32,500 nt of DNA, taken from NCBI GenBank assembly GCA_001586965.3, contig LUCW03001717.1, forward strand, positions 1 through 32,500, given 5' to 3'. A model generated the notes under the pieces. The model made no database searches. It was not told the DNA's origin and was given only the letters and a program-made list of their open reading frames with translations. Positions 19,242 through 26,767 of this stretch are shown piece by piece. The number at the start of each line of letters is the position of its first letter. The first letter of the stretch is position 1. Both the position numbers and the translations under genes were made by a program. The stretch comes from Sphaeroforma sirkka. Taxonomy: Eukaryota; Opisthokonta; Ichthyosporea; Ichthyophonida.

Positions 19242-19840
19242 TCTAACTTCGCCTCCTTCCAGTCTGCACCTGTCCTTTTCTCGAATACCGTCATTGTCCT
19301 CAGTTCCTTGTCTAGTTCCAGGCGAACACCGGTTTCCTCGGTCAAATCTGGTGGTGGTCGTCTCAACGGTATTGGTTCCAATAGTTTGTCTAGCTCCGTT
19401 GGATCTATGGGTGAGAATGGCGATTGAAGGCCTCCCACGTATAGCCCTAAGCCAGGCATAAGATCCTGGCCTACGATCGCGTCGATAGCCGGTGGTAGAT
19501 TCATTAGCTCGAAAGACTGTTCTGTGAGCTCTAGACCATATCGTACTGGAGTTTGTACGGTTGAGCCTATTCGCCGTGTACGAAGACTACGATCAGCTAG
19601 GTATATATAGGATCCCTCCGGAGCCGACTTAATTTGCAATCCCCAATCGTGTGCGGATGTCGAATCAATGCAACTTCTGTTTGCCCCAGAATCTACTAAC
19701 GCCCTGCATGTCTTACCGTTAATCAGGATGGATATGAATACTCGATTGTCCATTGAAAGTAATGGATCTTTGATCGATAGTATCACAGGTGTGCTAGACG
19801 GGAAAACTAAAGTTGCATCTACATCCGACACCCTTACGTC
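19232..19840 (-). CDS. pol: Element 2 aspartic protease
   Basis: About 200 codons follow the gag stop TAG (19843-19841) in the same frame. The active-site loop is CRALVDSGANRSCID, a canonical D-S-G. Before it lies the VFISILINGK strand; after it AIVGQDLMPGLGL, the conserved Ile-x-Gly region. Thus the retropepsin looks intact. It has no ATG of its own close to the start; a GTG lies at 19831. It ends at TGA 19232 and overlaps the RT frame, which is entered by a -1 change. The RT frame is open across at least the last dozen codons, so a programmed -1 shift is possible. Confidence 0.9.
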   Translation of the reverse strand, partial: DVRVSDVDATLVFPSSTPVILSIKDPLLSMDNRVFISILINGKTCRALVDSGANRSCIDSTSAHDWGLQIKSAPEGSYIYLADRSLRTRRIGSTVQTPVRYGLELTEQSFELMNLPPAIDAIVGQDLMPGLGLYVGGLQSPFSPIDPTELDKLLEPIPLRRPPPDLTEETGVRLELDKELRTMTVFEKRTGADWKEAKLDCQ

Positions 19841-19843
19841 CTA
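19841..19843 (-). promoter_or_regulatory. In-frame UAG between gag and protease (element 2)
   Basis: The gag frame ends GSDQE-TAG and continues without frame change into protease. The next base is G, as in some known leaky UAG contexts. This matches the UGA at the same junction in element 1. Confidence 0.5.
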
Positions 19844-20269
19844 TTCCTGATCGCTGCCTATGGTTTCCCACGTTGCATCCTCTTCTAACTCACCCTGTTC
19901 GATTTCGTCTGGGTGTGCCAGTATGGAAGCAATGTGTGTGTCTGTAGGCGTGGTCTCCTCCTGCTCCGTTTGCTGGTCGTCCGAGTCTGTTAGAGCCGTA
20001 ATGGTGTTGACCGCGGGCAAACTCTTATCGAAGGATACGCCTTGCTTAAATCCTCGGCCCGAGCTGGATGTGAATCCAACCCTTTTGTTCGACTGGTAGT
20101 GCTTGCAGGATGATATATGCCTGAAACTGGGTGGGGCACCCGCTCTGCACGCGTAACACGTGGTGGTCGTAGACGTGCTTGTGCGTTGTGTGCTGCCTCC
20201 TCCTGTATTCGTATTCAAATTACGATCTCGTTGTTGGGCTGGAAACTGTCTACGCCTATCCCCCCACAT
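19841..20269 (-). pseudogene. gag: Element 2 gag nucleocapsid and acidic tail
   Basis: This is the 142-codon C-terminal part of gag. It starts with a basic Arg/Gln-rich region, then a Thr/Ser run, then a Cys/His cluster CYACRAGAPPSFRHISSC, that is C-x2-C-x9-H-x3-C, an expanded zinc knuckle. The tail is acidic (DDQQTEQEETTPTDTH) and ends at the UAG. The join to the preceding gag segment needs a +1 change at a six-base C run on the plus strand (20260-20265), where one extra base would explain it. Confidence 0.75.
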
Positions 20270-21592
20270 TCATCTGTGTCCGTCCCCGTTGTCTGAGGAT
20301 GGCATCGGTTTCTTGTATGTCTGGATTTAAAATGCGGAGAAGGTCTTCAGTCTCCAGGTGGTCCCAACCTATGTGGTGTTGTAGCGTGCGTTCATACGTC
20401 ATATTACCTGTCAGGTCCTCGAGGGCCTGTATGAGGCAGTGATTAAGCAACCGCTTAGGAAAGTCCTTGCCCTTATCTGCTCGCTCCCAGGCTCTCTTGT
20501 GAACTTCCACAATCTTGTTCAAATGTTCCCTGGCTGACTCTACACCCTTGGTGCGGGATTACCCTTCGCCAACTTCTTAAAGGTAGGGTCTACGGTGGCC
20601 TTGCTCTCATGTTGACAGATTTGGTCTATGACCTGTTCCGCCGGATATACCCTCAGCTCATTATGGTTGTCACGGAGATAGTCAATTGTGGCCTTTGCTG
20701 CCTTAAAATGTATGAGTACCTTATAGAACCAACGTACCATCCACGACTCATCTAGTCCTGAGACATGGGCGTTCTTCAGTGCCTCTTCTAGCGCCCCTCG
20801 TGTGTCTCTATCGGCTGTGCTGCTTAATTGATAACGGTCTAAAGGCCAATCGGGCCATGTCCGTGGCTCCGGAGCTCTGTTCTTCCTGATAGCTTCCAAT
20901 TGAGTATTCAACGCTCCTTTCAACGTATCGATCGTGGACGTTAGTAATGTACATCTTGGGACATCGTAGTTTCCCTGTGCTCGACAAAGTTCATCCACAA
21001 AGAAGGATATCTTCCCTTCGAGGCGTTGACACATGGCTCGGCGATGCTCGTTCCACTGCGCTGGTGTCATGATCGGCTCTCTCGCCTGTTCGTCTTTGTG
21101 CGGTCGTTTTCTGCTGCCATGAACATTACCGTCGTCGACATCACTAGACTTGCGCTTACCGTCGTCGACGTCACTATACTTGCGCTTACCGTCGTCAACG
21201 TAACTAGCCTTGCGCATATCCTGTATCGATCGCGCGAAGTCTCGGTGCTGTCGGCTGAGTTCCCATCGTCTACGTAGTTGTTTTCGTTCGGCTTCCCTAC
21301 GATAATCCCCATGTGGGTCGCTCAAATATTGCTCTAGCTGTCGGCCCCTGATTTCGTCAGAGTTTTGCTGACGAGTGCCCGTGGCCCACCCTGACATATT
21401 TCTATGCCGTTGGACTTGTCGCTCATCCCCGTTGCCTGCGAGGGAATCCTGACTTGCACTGGTAAAACTCCCCGATCGAGTTCGCTTTCGAGTGAAATCT
21501 CGTTCAGGTGCTCGGTGAAAAGGCTGCCATGAATACGGTCTATCACCCGCTGAATGAATGCCCGAAGTACCTCGGACATTGGCTACCCTGTG
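20256..21592 (-). pseudogene. gag: Element 2 gag central/capsid region
   Basis: From just after TGA (21593-21595) one frame is open for about 350 codons to TAG at 20540-20542, and a -1 shift near 20545-20555 leads into 20256-20522. The first part is Arg/Ser/Gln-rich, then there is a 10-residue repeat array (DVDDGKRKxS). A helical capsid-like region follows (EHRRAMCQRLEGKISFFVDE, and further AKATIDYLRDNHNELRVYP). The last part includes AREHLNKIVEVHKRAWERAD. No Met is needed if the TGA is read through. The only ATG-initiated long frame starts at 21397. Assignment is by position and composition. Confidence 0.7.
21128..21217 (-). repeat. Three 30-bp coding repeats in gag
   Basis: Three units of ACCGTCGTCGACGTCACTAT plus 10 bases encode three copies of a DVDDGKRK-type decapeptide. 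The array probably arose by slippage and stays in frame. Confidence 0.9.
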
Positions 21593-21994
21593 TCACTCAG
21601 CTGCTGGTTCAGCAGACTTTGAACGACTAGTATGCCTAATCACAAATTGCACCTCACTGTCTTCTGGATCTGCTCTCCCTCTTGCCGATAAGCGAGACCC
21701 GTGCCCCAACTGATGTCGCCTACTTGCTGCCTGGCCCACGTCTTGGTCTGTCTGTTCATGTCGCGGTTGTTCATCTCTTCGACGCGATGCTACTGTCTGG
21801 CGCGAAGAAGCTGTGCCTCCTTGGTGGGTCTGCTCGAAATCTGACAAAGATCTCTGGGTTGCTTTTGCCGTCGCGACGAGTGCGTCGAGGGCTACGGGGT
21901 GTTGGACGCATAGGCATCTTGATGTTAAGACTTCGATGTATGGCTTTGTGTTGTTGATGAATAGTTGGTCCAGATTGAAGAAGTGTCGACTATT
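21593..21994 (-). pseudogene. gag: Element 2 gag N-terminal region
   Basis: The gag frame is open from a TAA near 21994 down to TGA 21593-21595, encoding a Gln/Arg-rich hydrophilic segment (TVASRRRDEQPRHEQTDQ). It has no ATG. Two ATGs just upstream in other frames (ATGCCTATG at about 21923; ATGGCTGAA at about 22015) begin short basic or neutral ORFs and could be the true start if a frame change lies between. The start of gag is unresolved. Confidence 0.5.
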
Positions 21995-22696
21995 TTATAA
22001 TAGTTGACTTCAGCCATTTGTGTTGCACACTTTCTTCCGCCGTTCTCCTCTCGTGATACCAAAATAGCTAATTATCATTGAATCATGTTGATGTCTACAA
22101 GGTCTGCTTGCGGGTCCCCGAAAACTCGTTGCGCTCGAATACACCTTGCTCCTTGATGATTGCTAATCATTTTGTTTGGGTTGGTTTTGTTAATGAGTAC
22201 TCGTTTTGCTCTCCTTTGCTTTGTCTATAGGAGTAATTAAGAGTTGCTGATAGACTCGAAGCGTGTTCAATGATCAACCGCCTGTCGTGTTCTAGCGTTC
22301 TGAATGCTCCTTTAATCCAACCTTCGGACCACTGTACTCCAACATCAATCAAATCCGAGGCCTGCAGCCAGGAAGTTCAGGTCAAGGTTCCCAAGAATAA
22401 CCTTGAAGCCCAAGGTAGTTACATCGGTTATGAAGTTGGAAAACCAAAAAACAAATTCCTTATTCAAACCAACTTGAGTGTACTTGCACGATGCCTGATA
22501 AGTGCTGTCTACTTTTGCATGTACTATTTCTTCTGTACTTTGCAAGAGTCCGCTGCATCTTGACGATTCGCCTTATACGTCGGTGATAACGTTCTCCTTA
22601 GTTTTCACCAACAATCATACAACCGTACCAGGCTATGTTGGTCCTACGGCTGATTCACTTACGTTGACTTCCTTTCTCTCTAGAATGGAAATTTAA

Positions 22697-22728
<32 letters not shown>

Positions 22729-23445
22729 GAAAATGTATTCTGTCTTGTAACATCGGTAAATATGTCTTCTAGTTGTGTGTTGGTCGTGGGTTCGATACCC
22801 CCCGTGATATATTTTTTTCCTATGCTTTCGTGACCATCGAAGTTCGCGCATGCAACGATGGCGAACATTCGACTCCGAGATATTTTCGAAAAATCGATCT
22901 TCTAACCATGCCAGTCTTTTCGTCTAGCCAATTGATTACCAAAACTTGCTCCCGTAGTTGATATTTGTTGAAAATACGAGTTGAAATCGCATTTTTTTTT
23001 CTGTCTGAGTTTCTCCCAAACTGTGCCTAGCTCCTCTTCTGCATTGCTACCTGTCTCACGCGCGCTTAATTCACACGTTTCCATTCTACGTCGCCTGACA
23101 CTGTCGATTCTACATTGCTACCTGCTTTTCTTGATCACCTCTATCTGCCCTTTGTCGTCGCTGTACTCGCCCACACCTATGAAAATCTGCCATATCGACC
23201 TTCTCTACGCCAAATTACGTTCTCCTATACCCTAACTGCGATACTGCATCATGTTCGTGTTGTGTGGATTGACTAGGCCAGTCAAAACATTGTTCAAACG
23301 TCCTATGACTGCTAATTAGTCAGAGGGAGGCCTTGATTGTCAACGACGGCCTGAAAAGTCGCATTGGAATTGAAGTATCTGGATTTTCGGACCGAAGATG
23401 GATTAAAAAAAAAATCAAAAGAAGAATGAATGGTTGTTGGGAAAT

Positions 23446-23631
23446 GGTCGGATGACTAATTAATCTATAAAAATTTAGAAATAAAAAATGCTAAAAAATT
23501 GCATATATTACTAATCACTCCAATTTGCTCTAGATTTAAAATAATTTTAAAAAATATGCATAAAATATAAATATGTATATATATATATAAATCACGCAAG
23601 TGTATCAAACCGAGCAAAACGGATATATATA

Positions 23632-23662
<31 letters not shown>

Positions 23663-23704
23663 TTTTTTTAATTAAAATTAGTAGCATTCGACCGGATGGT
23701 CGGA

Positions 23705-23740
<36 letters not shown>

Positions 23741-23918
23741 GAAAAAAAAAAGAAGAAATAAAATGCTCATCAGCTAAATAAAATGGGCACCTGTTAATTT
23801 CTGTATATATTACTAATCACTCCAATTTTCTCTAGATTTATAATAATAATAAAATCTGCATGATGTATATATATATATATGAAAATCACGCAAACGTATC
23901 AAACCGAGCAAAACGGAA
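23446..23918 (+). repeat. Diverged direct repeat with microsatellites
   Basis: Two copies (about 23446-23622 and 23690-23918) share GGTCGGAT-AACTA, TATTACTAATCACTCCAATTT, CTCTAGATTTA, and AATCACGCAA-GTATCAAACC followed by GAGCAAAACGGA. They differ in the lengths of AT and A runs. Confidence 0.85.
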
Positions 23919-23942
23919 GGTGGGGATTTCTTTTCACTTATC

Positions 23943-24098
23943 TGTGCTCGGAAGACTTTGCTCCTGTCGTAGTTTGCAAGCTCCTTTCGGCTATCCGGTT
24001 CTGAGGGAGATCAACTCCCCTGTGCTCGGAAGACTTTGCTCCTGTCGTACTTTACAAGCTCCTTTCAGCTACCCGGTTCTGAGGGAGATCAACTCCTG
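23943..24098 (+). repeat. 78-bp tandem repeat, two copies
   Basis: 23943-24020 and 24021-24098 both begin TGTGCTCGGAAGACTTTGCT and end GATCAACTCC. They differ at about five positions. They lie about 100-240 bases downstream of the 5' LTR in the sense direction. Confidence 0.95.
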
Positions 24099-24185
24099 TA
24101 ATTCGTCAATAAAATGAACTTCTCCGTCCACTATTATCCTCGAGATAAAATCGAATAATACACCTAAAGTAACTAGTCGTAAAAA

Positions 24186-24364
24186 TGTAGTAAACACATC
24201 AAATACGATACTAAAACCTACTGAGTCTCCCTGAGGCTCAGTGCGGTGTATTTATTCTTATATTTGATTGTCTACGTGGTCTACAAATAATTCACCTCGT
24301 GTGAATTAATTGTAAATTAATTCTAACTTCACACTGATAGTGGTTTAAGGGGACTTTTACCACA
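24186..24364 (-). repeat. 5' LTR of element 2 (179 bp)
   Basis: Identical by eye to 15458-15636, and flanked on the right by the GCTT duplication. At 179 bp it is short for a Ty3/gypsy LTR. Confidence 0.97.
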
Positions 24365-24368
24365 GCTT
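24365..24368. repeat. Target-site duplication GCTT (element 2, right)
   Basis: It matches 15454-15457 exactly. Confidence 0.9.
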
Positions 24369-24600
24369 GATTTGATTGAAGCCGTTACCATAGTCAAATG
24401 AAGAGATATAAGGTTTGTCCGACACGAAATCATACATGTCTGCTTTCATGGGTACAGGGTAGAGTTCTGAGTCTATGGACTCCTTCTACCTGCTAAGACC
24501 CATGCAGAACCGAAACGGCGGCGGCTCTCTGCCGGGTTTCTTTTAAGCCATTTTGATACTGGCTTGCAATTTGTTCCTGGCATCGAGTGACATATGAGGA
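24369..24600 (-). pseudogene. pol: Element 3 relic: RT, upstream half
   Basis: Reading the minus strand, SKWLKRNPAESRRRFGSAWV at about 24560 down to 24500 resembles the WLK...EPS.S..GSPWVLV start of Ty3/gypsy RT. In another frame, YPVPMKADMYDFVSDKPYIS is followed by SFDYGNGFNQIK, matching YPLPRIDDL and FSKLDLRSGYHQI. The stretch between these (normally K-D-G-x-x-R-x-C-V-D-Y-R) is missing. The domain stops exactly at the element 2 junction and resumes at 15457. Confidence 0.85.
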
Positions 24601-24674
24601 TACCGCGGTTCAGTAGTTGTATTATATTTGCCTGTACTATGAGTATCTCTGGCATAGAAGGTATCAACATTTTG

Positions 24675-25541
24675 TCAATAGCCGCAGCACTTTCGTTGCG
24701 CGTTAGGGATAATATTATTTATTTCAAAAAAGACAAGTATGTATGTTACAATGTATGGACATATGATATGGCTCTCATAGTCGCTGTAGTGGTTCAGGAA
24801 AGATTGATGGGAAGAAGTGGTCAGTGAATTCCGTTTGAAGCTTGGGCCAAGTGAGTCGACAATAGAAAATATGCGCTGAGTCAATTCGGGCCGGTGTTGA
24901 CAGAACACAGTTACTATCGAATGTTCCATATATTCGCTTGCTGACCTACTAAGTAGAGTACCCACCTCTGTGGTACGGATCGGGTCTGCGTCGTGTACTG
25001 CCGTGGAATGGGTTAGTGTAGAGTATGAAATACCGAGAAGGACCAGGTTATTCGTCATAATCCGGTCGAGGAGCGAGGATGGGGCTAAGATAATGCCGCA
25101 CCAGACCACGGATGAATTTGGTATGTGTTGTCTGGTCTGGATCGGAAGTATCATAGGCGGAACCAACAAGCGCGATGATTTGGTTTGAACCGAAATTTGG
25201 AAGTAGTACTTCAACACCGTGATTAGCCGGGGTATGGGGAACATCTGTTGATGTGTCAGGGACGGGTGAGGGTACAGTGGTTCTTCAGGATGCTGGAGAA
25301 AAGATACAAGGTGTTCGTAGAGGGTCCAGATACAGTGGAAGTCGTTGCACTCCTGTAATTGCTGAAGGAGGTCAGGGCCAATGGGCGGCAGTTTTGGACC
25401 TACCAGGATGCGTCGAATCAGTTGTTGGATGCAGGTAAAGTGGCTGGTAGTGAACTTGTGGCTACCGGGGCAGACAGGGCAGAGACAGCCGTCGGTGCGG
25501 TAGTCGAGCAATGTGAACATGTACATATTCGTTACAATCAT
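24675..25541 (-). CDS. Unrecognised 288-codon ORF
   Basis: This is the longest non-retroelement-like open frame in the right half, starting at a real ATG (25541) and ending at 24675. It begins with a CLCPVC cluster then H/C residues (GSHKFTTSHFTC), and continues Leu/Ser/Ile-rich with no membrane-length hydrophobic segment I would trust except near the C-terminus (ICPYIVTYILVFF). It lies between the protease (26.4 kb) and RT (24.6 kb) relics of element 3, on the same strand, where a Ty3/gypsy element normally has a short linker. It may be an extra pol domain, an inserted gene or a chance frame. The plus strand also has moderately protein-like frames here (25359-25613), which lowers my confidence. 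Confidence 0.35.
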   Translation of the reverse strand: MIVTNMYMFTLLDYRTDGCLCPVCPGSHKFTTSHFTCIQQLIRRILVGPKLPPIGPDLLQQLQECNDFHCIWTLYEHLVSFLQHPEEPLYPHPSLTHQQMFPIPRLITVLKYYFQISVQTKSSRLLVPPMILPIQTRQHIPNSSVVWCGIILAPSSLLDRIMTNNLVLLGISYSTLTHSTAVHDADPIRTTEVGTLLSRSASEYMEHSIVTVFCQHRPELTQRIFSIVDSLGPSFKRNSLTTSSHQSFLNHYSDYESHIICPYIVTYILVFFEINNIIPNAQRKCCGY

Positions 25542-25632
25542 AGCACAGAGCCGGATTGGTGTAGACTCGAAGCAGCGATTGAAGCTGTCGTGTCTGGCTG
25601 TGTCTCGGTTTGAGGCGCGTTAGCATGCAGTT

Positions 25633-26064
25633 TTAGAGGTATTGGTCTAACTCGGCAAACCAGTGGTTCTCCGGGTCATAGGTGACTGAGCTAAGTATCT
25701 GAACGGCTTCAGCAACTTCAGCACTGGTCTTGCCTGCTTCAGCCTCCAAGTGTTTGAAACCGGTGGATTCAAAAACACCGTTCTCATCTTCATCACACAG
25801 CGTAAGCATACTCTCGCGAGGGTGGTACATTGATAATTTATAATGTTCAGGGCACTCTGGAGTAGCAGATAGTCCTCCACTGCTGCGCCAGCATATGAGA
25901 GCGCTAAAAGATAAGGAGAATCCACCGTTAGCCGGACAGAAAACCGAGGGCGCTATCGTTGTAACGCCGGGTTTATACTGTTCCAGTAAGGGGAATCTCA
26001 AAAGATCTAGCCCCGCGTTGGGAGTGCCTAGGTGCCGGCGTTGGTTTCGTCGGAGGGACGACAT
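25633..26064 (-). CDS. Unrecognised 143-codon ORF, possible intron
   Basis: The open frame starts at the ATG at 26064. The C-terminal part (CPEHYKLSMYHPRESM, then FKHLEAEAGKTSAEVAEAVQ) looks protein-like. Inside, the minus strand carries GTATAAAC...GGCTAAC...TTATCTTTTAG, about 75 nt from about 25986 to 25912, a plausible intron whose removal keeps the frame since it is a multiple of three. Like the neighbouring 288-codon ORF it sits between element 3 protease and RT relics. I do not recognise the product. Confidence 0.3.
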   Translation of the reverse strand: MSSLRRNQRRHLGTPNAGLDLLRFPLLEQYKPGVTTIAPSVFCPANGGFSLSFSALICWRSSGGLSATPECPEHYKLSMYHPRESMLTLCDEDENGVFESTGFKHLEAEAGKTSAEVAEAVQILSSVTYDPENHWFAELDQYL

Positions 26065-26400
26065 TTAGGGTGTTTTTTTTTTTCCGGCAAGGGTAGCCCT
26101 CGAGAGACGTCAGCAGACACAGCTGCATCGCACCACGTCAATGGTGGTTGCAGCTGCTGAAGTCCTCGCTGACGCAACTCGTTTTGCAGCCGAATGGCTT
26201 TATTCTGCCGCTGTTTGTCTCCCCCTCTCGTACGGTGCTTGGAAGTACGTCGCAAGGTGTTGATGGCTGTGGTCACAGTATGCTGGCAGTGTACGCAACA
26301 CATACACTTGCGCTATGAGTCTACGTCAAGGTTTACAAATAGCTTGTAATTCCCATCGAAGAACGTGCCCATCTACGACTACGCTGTGTCTCGTACCTGA
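26028..26400 (-). pseudogene. Basic segment downstream of element 3 protease relic
   Basis: The frame that contains GNYKLFVNLDVDS meets TAG just before 26303, then continues from an ATG at 26303 to 26028. It has a CCVHC cluster and a strongly basic helix (SKHRTRGGDKQRQNKAIRLQ). It follows the protease relic in the position of a protease-RT linker. An 11-base T run lies on the plus strand near 26071-26081. Confidence 0.3.
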
Positions 26401-26410
26401 GAAGGAAGTG

Positions 26411-26725
26411 CTAGTTGTAAGGGATGTCGCTTGCAACTAACCACCCCTGTGCGCGAGTGGTTAGACAGTCGTTAACTGTAAACATATCAACGTGGATGTC
26501 GACCTGCTTAGTAAGGATAATAACACCTATCCCGTACAAGCCGTGCATTAGTGATCCTGAGTATGGGGTATAGAACAGTTGTAATATATTCAATATTTGT
26601 TCGTCGACGAAGTTGTACGCTGAACCAAAAAAAATATAAATAAATTTCACATCATGTACATACCATGGACCGCCGGCCCGATTCAAATATGCGATTTTGA
26701 CTTGGCTGTGGCTGCTGCTCTCCGG
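26411..26725 (-). pseudogene. pol: Element 3 relic: protease
   Basis: Directly after the decayed zinc knuckle and in the same frame, about 100 codons are open to 26411. FFGSAYNFVDEQIL resembles the retropepsin loop (D-S-G-x-x-x-N-F-V/I) with the catalytic D-S changed to F-F. Later residues QGWLVASDIPYN resemble the ...LG-x-D/WL region near the protease end. The residue order gag knuckle then protease supports the call. It is inactive as read. Confidence 0.7.
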
Positions 26726-26767
26726 GCAATTCGCGGCTTCGTGTCCTGGCTTGCCGTAAGCGAATCA
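26726..26767 (-). pseudogene. gag: Element 3 relic: mutated CCHC zinc knuckle
   Basis: Fourteen codons read stop-F-A-Y-G-K-P-G-H-E-A-A-N-C. This fits C-x2-C-x4-H-x4-C exactly if the first position (TGA) and the fourth (TAC) were Cys codons; each is a single base change away. GKPGH and the final Cys are intact. It is a classic gag nucleocapsid knuckle in decay. Confidence 0.8.

Larger units (their letters stand above)
21995..24185 (-). other. Element 2 long 5' leader with internal repeats
   Basis: These are 2.2 kb without a convincing gene. They include (AT)n at 22694-22728, about 23571-23590, 23624-23662, 23709-23736 and 23864-23880. The sense strand after the 5' LTR reads TTTTTACGACTAGTTAC, with no TGG primer-binding start. 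Diverged duplicate blocks lie at 23446-23622 and 23690-23918, and a 78-bp tandem repeat at 23943-24098. The AT-rich core may be a later insertion, but I see no boundaries. Confidence 0.6.
15458..24364 (-). mobile_element. Element 2: Ty3/gypsy-type LTR retrotransposon with chromodomain (8,907 bp)
   Basis: Identical 179-bp LTRs (TG...CA) with a 4-bp target duplication enclose, on the minus strand, an unusually long leader (about 2.2 kb), gag (about 21.99-19.84 kb), protease, and a 1,087-codon pol frame with RT, RNase H, Dam-like domain, integrase, GPY/F and chromodomain. The integrase C-terminal chromodomain puts it with chromoviruses. It is a different family from element 1 but has the same plan. 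It is inserted in the RT of an older element. Identical LTRs argue for recent insertion, although gag is cut by two frame changes and a stop. In the sequence given only RT-to-integrase is intact. Confidence 0.97.

Noticed and set aside
19116..20442. Plus-strand ORFs opposite element 2 protease and gag
   Set aside because: They are antisense shadows of well-supported minus-strand frames.
11627..21595. Alternative genetic code with UGA or UAA as sense
   Set aside because: The stops are few, of all three types, and absent from the long RT and integrase frames. Mutation or local readthrough is simpler.
22740..22815. GGTTCGATACC, like a tRNA B box followed by a T run
   Set aside because: No A box, anticodon arm or matching acceptor stem could be assembled around it.
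26440..26510. GCGCGAGTGGTTAGACAG, like a tRNA-Ser D arm (A box)
   Set aside because: The downstream B-box-like GTCGACC lacks the consensus and no cloverleaf forms. It also overlaps the protease relic, so it is at most coincidental.
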